DNA of 64,000 nucleotides from Panax quinquefolius. Its lineage: Eukaryota > Streptophyta > Magnoliopsida > Apiales > Araliaceae. The notes below the pieces were generated by a model. The model had not been told where the DNA came from, made no database searches, and saw only the letters and a program-made list of their open reading frames with translations. Shown piece after piece: positions 34,801 through 42,103 of the stretch. The stretch covers positions 77,524,679-77,588,678 of the forward strand of contig CM035166.1 of NCBI GenBank assembly GCA_020205615.1, in the 5' to 3' direction. The first letter of the stretch is position 1. Each line of letters begins with the position of its first letter. A program made the position numbers and the translations under genes.

Positions 34801-36046
34801 CATATGTGTATACACACACACACACACACACATACACACACACATATATATATATAACCAACATCTTAGTATCTGACCATATATGCTAAGCAAGACCACT
34901 AACACGTACACATATGTCCCACGGTCCATGATCAACCTGGAATGAAGCAGAAGAAAGCTCAACCAAGGAGTTTACCTAAGTTTTCTTTCAGTCCTATGAT
35001 TCTTCACCTTGGTAATCACCTTGCTCCCCCTCTTTTTTGCTCTTGAGAAGATAGTTACTCCTACTAATCAGAAAAAAGGAAGAAAAAGTATATCTATCTA
35101 TAGGCTTAAAAGACACTTTTCTTTTCAAATCTACATTATGTACTAGTTGTTTACATGGACAACTACTCAGACCTTCCTTGGAAAAGTACTTTGTAATGTC
35201 ATCTGGTCCTCTGCTATATTAACAGCCATCTATAAGCAACAATATTTCAACCAACTATTTCCCCTAGATTCGCCAATTTAATTTAATTTTCCATGGAAAG
35301 TGTTATCCCGACCCATTAGTCTCACTCTCTATACTTTTAACCCTTCACCTACTAGTCAAATTTATCTACTTCCCATGACTACAAATATAAAAATAAAAAA
35401 AATCATAAAATAAATAAATAAAACAGAAATACAATCAGTGGCAACATTCATGCAATATAAAAATCAGGAAACAAATTGTTAGGAGAGGAAACTAAAGTAA
35501 CATAGGAAAAAAGAGCAGCTTTTTCGTATGATCTAAAACAATTAAAGCCTTAAAAGACCTGGTCTCATTCATTCAAAAGGCCCAGAAAATTGAAATAGTA
35601 GTACTAAAGTCAAGTAAATTTCATTCTGCAACTCCATCAGCAAATTGGAGCATAGTTCAAATAAATGGACAAATTCCAGTTCAGAATTGTTTCTTAAAAT
35701 AAACATGGAACTGATTTCCTTAATTCAAACCAAATCAATCTATTACAACAAAATTAAAAATAATCCGTCACTATATATACAATAAAAAAATCATATAAAT
35801 TAAAGAATATAGAAAACTGACCGTAATCTTTTACGAATTTCTTGTGCCGATCGTATGCGTTGAGCCCTAAGATATGAGTTTGATACTGCCTGCAAAAACC
35901 GCAAGACAATTCACTTATAAGACACCTCCAAATTCATTTTAAAATGTATAAAATTGTGTATATTATTACACAAATAGGGTGAAAACGCACTGTTTTCTCT
36001 CTTGCTTGTCGAAAATTGCCGCTTTGAGAGAACCAAATGAGGCCAT
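10806..36046 (-). CDS. FRA10AC1: FRA10AC1-like nuclear protein, eleven-exon gene (245 aa)
   Basis: A complete host gene read from the minus strand. Eleven exons totalling 738 nt join in phase with GT-AG introns to give 245 residues from ATG to TGA: 36046-35991, 35889-35822, 33430-33349, 30431-30348, 29236-29197, 24865-24820, 21923-21865, 20182-20115, 12315-12232, 12121-12057, 10891-10806. The product matches the FRA10AC1 family: a YDRHKKFVKDYV block (31-42), RFIRSEGDDLNPSWEQ and RYYDKLFKEYCIAD (69-102), GLRWRTEKEVISGKGQF (112-128), then Cys130/Cys135 and Cys166/Cys169, a likely zinc site. Residues 170-217 are Lys/Glu-rich and probably coiled or disordered; the end is acidic (EESFDEFLEGMFP). 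The human protein is nuclear and reported in spliceosomal C complexes; a splicing role here is inferred. No stop or frameshift was seen, so the gene appears intact despite its transposon-filled introns. Confidence 0.93.
11354..11626 (+). mobile_element. tRNA-derived SINE, copy 1 (intron 10)
   Basis: Starts with an RNA polymerase III A-box-like stretch (TAGCCTAGTGGTAC, about 11365) and has a B-box GGTTCAAATC at 11411-11420, then a body with CCTCCTGGCC and an A-rich tail at 11609-11626. Flanks 11339-11353 and 11628-11645 share TGAGT.GAGT..TGACC, a likely degraded target duplication. The body is repeated in copy 2 at 30760. Opposite in orientation to the host gene. Confidence 0.75.
12057..12121 (-). 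CDS. FRA10AC1: FRA10AC1-like gene, exon 10
   Basis: 65 nt, acceptor TTTCCAG, donor GTTTAC. Codes GRSASDDDVENEYEKSKER and RK, residues 197-217, a charged low-complexity segment with a possible phospho-site cluster. Confidence 0.88.
12232..12315 (-). CDS. FRA10AC1: FRA10AC1-like gene, exon 9
   Basis: 84 nt, acceptor GGTTTAG, donor GTATAC. Begins with the shared Arg codon then CAKKLNYKKHKEKEQ, which completes the CxxC pair and opens the Lys/Glu-rich tail. Confidence 0.92.
13150..13738 (+). repeat. Left LTR of the TGTTGGA-type element
   Basis: 589 bp, TGTTGGATATTTTC to AGTTCCAACA, matched by 19062-19652 with scattered substitutions and small indels. It includes repeated GTTTGAACCGGTGTGA motifs near 13250-13340. 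Confidence 0.85.
13809..15385 (+). repeat. Left LTR of the tRNA-Asp-primed element
   Basis: 1577 bp. Contains an unusual GC-rich patch at about 14160-14270 with several AGCGCC/GGCGCT words in otherwise AT-rich DNA. The short ORFs over the patch (both strands) shift frame in the right LTR, so they are not genes. Confidence 0.88.
15392..15409 (+). other. Primer-binding site complementary to tRNA-Asp
   Basis: TGGCGCCGTTGCCGGGGA lies six bases after the left LTR and is complementary to the 3' end of plant tRNA-Asp (…CCCCGGCAACGGCGCCA). Confidence 0.85.
15844..17398 (+). repeat. Right LTR of the tRNA-Asp-primed element
   Basis: 1555 bp, preceded by AAGTTTGGGGGTATT. It is very like the left LTR apart from small indels, one of them a missing repeat unit near 17160, and shortened GC-rich words near 16200-16290. 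Confidence 0.88.
19062..19652 (+). repeat. Right LTR of the TGTTGGA-type element
   Basis: 591 bp, follows a polypurine tract, ends GTTCCAACA before an A-rich flank. Divergence from the left LTR is visible throughout (for example the GTTTGAAC repeats), so insertion is not recent. Confidence 0.85.
20115..20182 (-). CDS. FRA10AC1: FRA10AC1-like gene, exon 8
   Basis: 68 nt, acceptor TGTTGCAG, donor GTGTGA. Codes VNFSYFEAGENKQALVKL followed by VTCE, with Cys166 of the second cysteine pair. Reading through the donor would stop at once (CDY then stop), so splicing to exon 9, 7.8 kb away, is required. Confidence 0.92.
21865..21923 (-). CDS. FRA10AC1: FRA10AC1-like gene, exon 7
   Basis: 59 nt, acceptor GATTGTCAG, donor GTAAG. 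Codes QFVCGNKHCDVKDGLASYE with the first cysteine pair, Cys130 and Cys135. Confidence 0.93.
23732..23920. repeat. Tandem duplication, period about 89 bp
   Basis: The block beginning ACTGTGATCTGATACC at 23732 recurs at 23821 as ACTATGATCTGATACC and continues through a shared run ending in ATTTTAAAAAATCAAGGGGA. The second copy carries small indels. In intron 6. Confidence 0.85.
24820..24865 (-). CDS. FRA10AC1: FRA10AC1-like gene, exon 6 (46 nt)
   Basis: Acceptor CCCCTCATAG, donor GTATAC. Codes IGLRWRTEKEVISGK plus the first base of Gly126, one of the most conserved stretches of the family. Confidence 0.93.
25286..25401. repeat. Three-copy 39-bp tandem repeat
   Basis: Units starting CGAGGACATTGTGTCATTTT at 25286, 25325 and 25364; the last has TATACTACAA in place of TATTCTACCA. 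In intron 5. Confidence 0.9.
25575..26041. mobile_element. Mutator-like MITE with perfect 10-bp target duplication (intron 5)
   Basis: 467 bp, with inverted ends ATAGTTATCACGGCG and ATAATTATCATGGCG (two mismatches) and flanked on both sides by GACCCACACC (25565-25574, 26042-26051). The outer 100 bases on each side are rich in AGGCG/CGCCT words; the centre is AT-rich and non-coding. The 9-11-bp duplication length is typical of the Mutator superfamily. The ORFs that cross it are chance frames. Confidence 0.85.
26363..26608 (-). repeat. TRIM 3' LTR (left in the window)
   Basis: Begins, on the plus strand, TATAAAATAACCCGGGTC and ends AGTGTTACA. It matches 26835-27081 with about a dozen substitutions. 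Confidence 0.85.
26822..26834 (-). other. TRIM primer-binding site
   Basis: AGCTCTGATACCA on the plus strand, i.e. TGGTATCAGAGCT on the minus strand, an exact complement of the initiator tRNA-Met 3' end, adjacent to the LTR. Confidence 0.9.
26835..27081 (-). repeat. TRIM 5' LTR (right in the window)
   Basis: 247 bp, TATAAAACAACCCGGG to GGGGAGTTATA on the plus strand; partner of 26363-26608. Confidence 0.85.
27082..30347 (-). other. Remaining intron 5 and intron 4
   Basis: AT-rich intron DNA around exon 5. A 30-bp segment starting GTTTTCTACCCTTCTTGATG at 28255 is repeated at 28292 (period 37). The open frame over that duplication (28194-28658) ends in low-complexity Lys-rich sequence and has no recognisable domain; it is not called a gene. 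Confidence 0.65.
29197..29236 (-). CDS. FRA10AC1: FRA10AC1-like gene, exon 5 (40 nt)
   Basis: The smallest exon: acceptor ends ATGAAG, donor GTATGT. Codes EYCIADMSRYKTGK together with the two bases of exon 4. The family sequence continues without a gap. Confidence 0.92.
30348..30431 (-). CDS. FRA10AC1: FRA10AC1-like gene, exon 4
   Basis: 84 nt, acceptor GTACTACAG, donor GTATCC. Codes residues 69-96, including the highly conserved block NPSWEQRLVKRYYDKLFK. Continuing past the donor gives non-family residues and a stop, which confirms the splice. Confidence 0.94.
30760..30947 (+). mobile_element. tRNA-derived SINE, copy 2 (intron 3)
   Basis: Shares with copy 1 an A-box-like AATCTAGTGGTAAAGG, a B-box GATTCAAATC (30810-30819), CCTCCTGGCCCCTTCCCCAGG, and the 3' part ATGAAATGTATCCCTAGATT. 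It is shorter in the middle than copy 1. It lies in intron 3, opposite to the gene. Confidence 0.75.
32397..33099. mobile_element. hAT-like MITE with perfect 8-bp target duplication (intron 3)
   Basis: 703 bp, flanked by ATACTTTC at 32389-32396 and 33100-33107. Ends read CAATGTTTTAAAA and, on the other strand, TAGTGTTCTAAAA, the CAGTGTT-like form common for hAT. Both ends carry GGCGC/TAGGCG-rich blocks; the interior is AT-rich without a transposase. Confidence 0.85.
33349..33430 (-). CDS. FRA10AC1: FRA10AC1-like gene, exon 3
   Basis: 82 nt, acceptor TTGTTTGCAG, donor GTATGG. Codes residues 42-68 (VGFYGKD ... TLREGY) plus two bases. The phase matches exons 2 and 4 exactly. Confidence 0.92.
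33431..35821 (-). other. Intron 2 with a diverged tandem duplication and CA microsatellite
   Basis: Two related blocks of about 330 bp, near 34070-34390 and 34430-34760, share TGTAGCCCCCTTCCTTCTTC, GCATCCTTCCTTTGTGTC and ATAAGGAAAACAAGTTT. A (CA)n tract follows at about 34805-34850. The frame at 33973-34416 covers the first block only and is broken in the second, so it is rejected as a gene. Confidence 0.75.
35822..35889 (-). CDS. FRA10AC1: FRA10AC1-like gene, exon 2
   Basis: 68 nt, acceptor TTTTTGCAG, donor GTCAG. Codes QYQTHILGLNAYDRHKKF and the start of the KDYV block, residues 19-41 plus one base. Confidence 0.92.
35991..36046 (-). CDS. FRA10AC1: FRA10AC1-like gene, exon 1 (start codon)
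   Basis: Codes residues 1-18 (MASFGSLKAAIFDKQERK) plus two bases of codon 19. The ATG is at 36046-36044 and the donor GTGCG follows at 35990. This start was chosen because MASFGSLK-type N-termini are usual in plant homologues as I recall them. Confidence 0.88.
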
Positions 36047-36682
36047 TCCTTTGATTTGCAGGAATATCTTTATTGTTCTGGTTTTTTATGTAGGGAATTT
36101 TATGTAAAAAGATGAAGCAGCTTCAACTTAGTGCAAAGTTTAAGGAACGTATAGGACTTATAAGTCATTTAACATTTTGATTTATAAGTTGAAAATTAAG
36201 TTAAAATAAAATACAATGATGTTAGACTAAAATGACTTAAAAGTAAAAATAAAATGTAAATACTATTAAAATAAGGACAAAATATTTTTACATTTGGTCA
36301 AATTTATTTATTTTAAAATGACTTATAAGTTGTGTTTTGAGAAGTTAAAATTTGTTACTTATCAATAATGACTTATAAATTAAAAAATAAATTATTCCCA
36401 AATACTCAAATGATAAAAAATAATTTATAAATTGATTTGACCAACTTATAAATTGATCTCCAATATCCTCTTAATTTGGAGAGAGAAAAAAATAAGAGAA
36501 GAGAAAACAAAATTGCACAGTCTTGAGAAAAAAAGATAAAATAAAAAATAGATAAATTAATTATTTAGTCCTCAAACTATTAACCTTTTTGAAGTTAGAT
36601 TATTGAACTTAATTTTAATGTAGTTAAATTGTTTTTCTATTTATGTTTCATTCGGTTAATCTTTGTTAAATTTCTTGCTTAC
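36047..36682 (-). promoter_or_regulatory. Upstream region of the FRA10AC1-like gene
   Basis: About 640 bp between the start codon and the Reina insertion; it must hold the 5' UTR and core promoter. No unambiguous TATA box was assigned. The part at about 36140-36470 has repeated ACTTATAAGT/TTATAAATT inverted motifs and looks like an old AT-rich MITE. The promoter beyond 36683 has been displaced 15.6 kb by the retrotransposon nest. Confidence 0.45.
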
Positions 36683-37100
36683 TGTAAGGAAGGAGAAGTA
36701 GTCTGTGCTAGGATGCTATAGTTAGGAAATTAGTTAAAAAGGGTATCACAGTCTTTTTTTATTTACAAGTTAGGTTATTAATGTCTTTTGTTAAGAAAGG
36801 TTACTTCTGTCTTTTTGTTCCTTATTTCTGTTTCAGTCGAGTGAGGGAAGCATGTGCTGAGGTAGCTAACCATTTGGATGTGATATATTTTGCTGGATAG
36901 TAATGTATGGAAGGCATGAATGAAAATTTATTATTGCTTCTTCCCCAATTCTCTCCTCTCTCAATTATTCTCTCTTTTCCTCTCTTTCTTACTCTATTTT
37001 CTGCTATTTCTCTGTCAAGTTTCACCGGATAAGTCCAATTATTGAGACTTGTCCCATTACAGCTGCTAAGGTGTTGAACTAATTAAGCTAGTTCATTACA
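36683..37100 (+). repeat. 5' LTR of the Reina element
   Basis: 418 bp, TGTAAGGAAGG to TTCATTACA; the primer site TGGTATCAAAG (tRNA-Met type, about 37103-37113) follows two bases later. Confidence 0.92.
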
Positions 37101-37132
37101 GTTGGTATCAAAGTCAGGCGAAACTGTGGATT

Positions 37133-38011
37133 ATGGCTACAAACAATCAGCGATTGAGCAGCTTAAAGACGCAGGTTCAAGAGCTACAAGCATAGTTGGG
37201 TTCGGTCTCAACGATGCAGCAGGGGTTTAATTCAAAAATGGAGCAGATGATGAAGAATTTCGATACTCTCCTGAATATTCAGAGGCAACAGTTGGACCCA
37301 AATAACATAGGTAACCAGGGTCCTCCCTCTATTTCTGTTTTGGGACCCTATGAAAATGCTCATAAGGTAGATAAATCTGATGATATCTTCAGGACCATCA
37401 AGTTTGAATTCCCAAAGTTTGATGGGAATAATCATAGATCACGGGTTAGAAGATGTAATAAGCTATTTGCTCACCATGGAGTGTATGAGTACCAGAAAAT
37501 TTATCTAAGTATTATGAATCTGGAAGGAAAGGCTGAAGCTTGGTACTCTGGGTTTGTACAACATGGCCAGGAGCTAACATGGGTTGGTTTAGTGGAGGAG
37601 ATATTTGCCAGGTTTAGTCCTGAAGCAAGTGAAAATCCTATTGGAGAGCTGAAAAAGTTGCAGCAACATGACACAGTCGATGAGTATAGAAGCAATTTTG
37701 AGGAGTTGAAAGGATGGGCATTGGCTATGAATCCCTCTCTTAATGAGGCCTTCTTCATGGACTGTTTCCTGGGTGGATTAAAGGTGGAAATCCAATTGGG
37801 GGTTCAGGAGCTTAAACCAAGGGACCTTAAGGAGTTAATCAGATTATCTAGAGTTAAAGAAGCAAAATTAGAAGCATGGCTTAAGAGAAGTAGGGGGGGG
37901 GGGGTCAACAGAATGTCTGCAAATGTTTTTACTCCTAAAATTGTCTCTACTTTTTTCTCCCAAAACTCCGCAGAATCGCTTTCCCTTCCTCGTAGTCAAA
38001 CCCAGAAATGA
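37133..38011 (+). pseudogene. gag: Reina gag, broken by an early stop
   Basis: ATG at 37133 opens a frame (MATNNQRLSSLKTQVQELQA) that meets TAG at 37193; the same frame then stays open from 37196 to 38011. The conserved capsid part includes FEFPKFDGNN, LEGKAEAWYSGF and FSPEASENPIGELKKLQQ. A run of ten G at about 37893-37902 is probably the frameshift that ends the gag frame before a nucleocapsid zinc knuckle, a remnant of which seems to lie near 38090. Confidence 0.82.
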
Positions 38012-38145
38012 ACAAGGCTGACAATATGAGGTCCTTGTCAATAAAGGGACTCACTAGGGAACAGATGAATGATTAGAGGAGAAAGAAGATATGTTTCTCC
38101 TGTGATGAGCCCTATGTTTAGGGACATGTATGCAAAAAACCCCAG

Positions 38146-38466
38146 TTGTTTATGTTACTTCCTTCTGACCAGGATGCATTGGAGGAATCTGAACAAGCTG
38201 AGTGTACAGAGGAGGAAACAAGTATTGTTAGTTGTGAGGAACCTGAAGCCCAAATCACATTGCATGCTCTCTCGGGTCACATCACTAATAACACAGTCAG
38301 GCTGTTGGGAATGGCCAATGGTAAATTCCTGAGAATTCTGGTGGATAGTGGCAGCACCCACAATATTTTGGATCCTCAAGCAGCCAAAGCAATCAAGGCT
38401 GGTGTAAATGGCAGAAGTATCCTGACAGTAACTGTAGCTGATGGGTTCAAGGTGAATAGCAGTTAG
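38146..38466 (+). pseudogene. Reina aspartic protease
   Basis: Contains the active-site block FLRILVDSGSTHNILD (DSG triad) and the following ADG region. A TAG at 38464 stops the frame; the second half, with the VLGVQWL motif, continues in frame up to about 38590. Confidence 0.82.
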
Positions 38467-38593
38467 CTTTGTCCTCAATTGCATTGGACCATTCAAGGGG
38501 AGGAGTTCAGTACAGACTTTAGAATACTGCCTCTGGGGGGAATAGATGTTGTCCTAGGTGTCCAATGGTTGAAGCTTTTCAATCCTATAACCT

Positions 38594-39780
38594 TTGACTT
38601 CCGTAACCTACACTACTATTACCGTAAGAGGGAAAACTATTGTCTTACAAGGTGAATCTGACCATGTGACACCTACCATTCAAATGATGAATTCTGGGGA
38701 GTTCAGCCAAACATTACAATCTGCTACCCATGGTTATTTTGGGTATTTGTTTGGGATATATCCAGGAGAGGACAAGGTCCAGGAAGTAACAGATAGCCAT
38801 AGCAGCCCTAGTAGAAGGGATCTAAAACTAGTCCAGTTGGCTGAAACATGTCCTAAGATGCAAGGGTTGTTGCAGGATTTCCAAGAGGTATTTCAGGAAC
38901 CCAAGGGTCTTCCACCTAGGAGGATCCATGACCATCACATAAAGCTTAAGGAGGATAATCAGCCAGTCAGTCTAAGGCCCTATAGGTATCCCTATGTTCA
39001 GAAGGAAGAAATAGAGAAGATTGTGCAGGAGATGCTACAAAATGGTGTAATTCAACCAAGCAATAGCCCATATGCTTTCCCAGTTCTTTTAGTCAAAAAA
39101 CAAGATGGAACATGGAGGTTGTGTGTTGATTACAGGTCTCTAAATGCTATGACCATCAAGGATAGGTTCCCTATACCTACCATTGATGAGTTTCTGGATG
39201 AGTTACATGGCTCCAGGTGGTTTTCCAAGCTTGATTTAAGATCAGGATACCATCAAATCAGGGTACATAAAGATGACATACAAAAAACTGCTTTTAGGAC
39301 TCATAATGGCCATTTTGAATTCTTGGTGATGCCTTTTGGGCTCACAAATGCTCCTGCCACCTTCCAAATCGCTAATGAACCGTGTATTCCAAATTTTCCT
39401 CGTAAAAATTTATCCTCGTCTTTTTTGACGATATACTAGTTTATAGTAAGGATTATGATGAACACTTGGAACACTTAAGGCTGGCCCTCAAACTGCTACA
39501 AGATTACAAACTTTTTGCCAAAAGGAGTAAATGTGTTTTCGGGACAGATTCTATTCAATACTTAGGCCACATCATATCACAACAAGGGGTGGCAACTGAT
39601 CCAGATAAAATTAAATGAATGGTGGAATGGCTTGTGCCTAAGAATATAAAAGGGTTGAGGGGATTTCTAGGCCTAACTGGCTACTACAGGAGGTTCATCA
39701 GGAATTATGGGTTGATAAGCAGGCCCCTTACTAATTTACTCAGGAAAGATAGCTTCAAATGGTCTGACTAGGCAACTGAA
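38594..39780 (+). pseudogene. pol: Reina reverse transcriptase
   Basis: A good open frame to 39439 carries [56 protein letters not shown] and [14 protein letters not shown] frameshift near 39380 moves the catalytic [10 protein letters not shown] block and the connection domain ([27 protein letters not shown]) to another frame, where an in-frame TGA interrupts at about 39616 and TAG at about 39769. Confidence 0.88.
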
Positions 39781-39786
39781 GCATTC

Positions 39787-40209
39787 ATGGATCTTAAGGA
39801 GGCTATGACACATGCCCCAGTCCTTACCATGCCTAATTTTAATGAAGCTTTTGTACTGGAAACAGATGTCTCCCACTATGGCATTGGTGCAGTTTTGTCA
39901 CAAAAAGGAAGGCCTATAGCCTTCTTTAGTAAGGCTATAGCAGGACAACATCTGGGATACTCAACTTATGAAAAAGAACTCATGGTTGTGGTTCATGCAG
40001 TAAACAAATGGAGGCATTACCTGTTAGGGAATAAAGTCCTCATCAAGACAGACCACCAGAGTTTAAAGTATTTATTGGACCAAAGGATTACAACAACCAA
40101 TCAACAAAAATGGATCACCAAACTTATGGGGCTGGACTATGAGATAATTTACAGAAAGGGAAATGAAAATGTAGTGGCTGACAGTTTGTCTAGGGAGGTT
40201 CCTTATTAA
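39787..40209 (+). pseudogene. Reina RNase H
   Basis: An intact 140-residue stretch with LETDVSHYGIGAVLSQ, FFSKAIAGQHLGYSTYEKEL, VVHAVNKWRHYLLG, IKTDHQSLKYLLDQ and ADSLSRE. The first catalytic Asp (ETD), Glu (YEKE) and second Asp (TDH) of the family are visible. It ends with TAA at 40207. Confidence 0.88.
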
Positions 40210-41296
40210 TGGGACAAAGCTGAAGCAGCTGGTGAGCTCAATCTGGTTACAACAGCAATATCAAGTTGGGTCCAGGAGATTGCTCACTCTTGGGAGAAAG
40301 ATGAAGGACTTAAGGAGCTTATTATGCAACTACAAATAGATCCCAATAGCTTACCTGGATACTCTTTTTAACAGTGGCAGACTGAAGTTCCAGAATAGAT
40401 TGGTGTTGGGGCCAGATTCTGATCTAAGGAGGAAGTTCTTAGAGGAGTTCCATAGCTCTCCTATTAGGGGGCATTCTGGAATAAGAGGTACCTATGAATG
40501 GATTAATCGATATTTCTGGTGGCCAACATTAAGGCAAGATGTAACTGATTTTGTTAAAGAATGTGATGTATGCTAGCAACAAAAACATGAAAATGTTCTT
40601 GCTCTAGGTTTGCTCCAGCCTCTTCCAGTTCCAGATACTCCTTGGACTGATATCACCATGGACTTCATAGAAGGACTACCTAGTTCTGCTGGTATGACAG
40701 TCATTTGGGTAGTGGTGGATAGACTTACTAAATATAGCCATTTTATTCCTCTCAAACACCCTTTCACTGCTGCTCATCTAGCCCAACTTTTCATTACTCA
40801 CATATACAAACTACATGGCCTACCTTCTTCTATAGTCTCTAACAGAGACAAAATTTTCATTAGCCTTTTCTGGCAATCCCTATTCAAACTGATTGGTACT
40901 AAACTGCAAATGAGTACAACTTACCATCCCCAAACCGTTGGTCAAACGGAACGAATCAACCAAATTCTAGAATGTTATCTTAGGTGTATGGTGTCCCAAA
41001 AGCCACACAGCTGGACTGCTTGGTTGGACTTAGTTGAGTGGTGGTATAACTCCCATTTCCACAATGGTTTACAAGCTTCCCCATTTGAAATGTTGTATGG
41101 GTATAAGCCTTCCTATTTATCTTTCCATCAGTGGGGAAGGGTACATGACCCTACTACTAGGCAGTTTTGCAGAGACAAGTCCCAACTGCTCAGAATGCTT
41201 AAGCAAAATCTGGTGGAAGCTCAGTCAAGGATCAAGTATTATGCTGATCGGAATAGATCTGAACGGACATTTGTACCAGGGGCATGGTTTATTTGA
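40210..41296 (+). pseudogene. Reina integrase
   Basis: The zinc-binding part (GHSGIRGTYEWINRYFWWP and CDVC, about 40470-40575) ends at an in-frame TAG at 40574; the core then runs open from 40610 to 41296. Catalytic residues are placed in MDFIEGLP, SNRDKIF and TTYHPQTVGQTERINQ, the D-D-E arrangement. The NPF-like C-terminal part includes FEMLYGYKPSYLSFH. Confidence 0.88.
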
Positions 41297-41708
41297 AGGT
41301 CAGGCCTTACAGACAGGTCACCCTTGCTCAGACCCCTTTTGGAAAGCTAACTCCTAAGAATTATGGACCATTCATGGTTGAAGCCAACGTAGGAGCCGTG
41401 GCTTATAAATTGCAGCTGTCAGGCCACATTAAGGTTCACCCTATTTTCCATGTATCCCTGCTTAAAAAGAAGATTGGTCAGCACTGCACTTCTTCTCCTT
41501 CTTTGCCTCATACGGATGCGAATGGTCATTTCCTAGTAGAACCTCTGGCAATACTTGACAAGAGGATGATTAAGAAAAACAATGTAGCTAGTGTTGAACT
41601 GTTGGTGTAATGGGAAAACTCTCTACCATCAGAAGCCACCTGGGAAGATTGGGACCAGCTTCACCTGAAATTTCCTCATTTCCATCCTTGGGGACAAGGA
41701 CCTTCTTA
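41284..41708 (+). pseudogene. Reina integrase C-terminus with chromodomain
   Basis: Frame 41284-41610 has FGKLTPKNYGPFMVEANVG and KVHPIFHVSLLKKKIG. After TAA at 41608 the same frame continues with a sequence like WENSLPSEATWEDWDQLHLK, the core of a chromodomain, to TAA near 41708. The purine tract AGAGGGAGGGAC precedes the 3' LTR. Confidence 0.85.
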
Positions 41709-41720
41709 AGAGGGAGGGAC

Positions 41721-42103
41721 TGTAAGGAAGGAGGAATAGTCTGTGCTAGGATGCTGCAGTTAGGAAATTAGTTAATAAGGGTATCACAGTCTTTTTTTGT
41801 TTACAAGTCAGGTTATTAGTGTCTTTTGTTAAGAAATGTTACTTCTATCTTTTTGTTCCTTATTTATGTTTCAGTCGAGTGAGGGAAGCATGTGCTGAGC
41901 TAGCTAACCATTTGGGTGTGATATATTTTGCTGGATAGTGATGTATGGAAGGCATGAATGAAAATTTGTTATTGCTTCTTCCCCAATTCTCTATTCTCTC
42001 TCAATTATTCTCACTTTTCCTCTCTTTCTTACTCTATTTTCTGCTATTTCTCTGTTAAGTTTCACTGGATAAGTCCAATTAATGAGACTTGTCCCATTAC
42101 AGC
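41721..42103 (+). repeat. 3' LTR of the Reina element, left part
   Basis: 383 bp, collinear with 36683-37063. It is cut at CCCATTACAGC by the insertion of Tekay-2. Confidence 0.92.
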
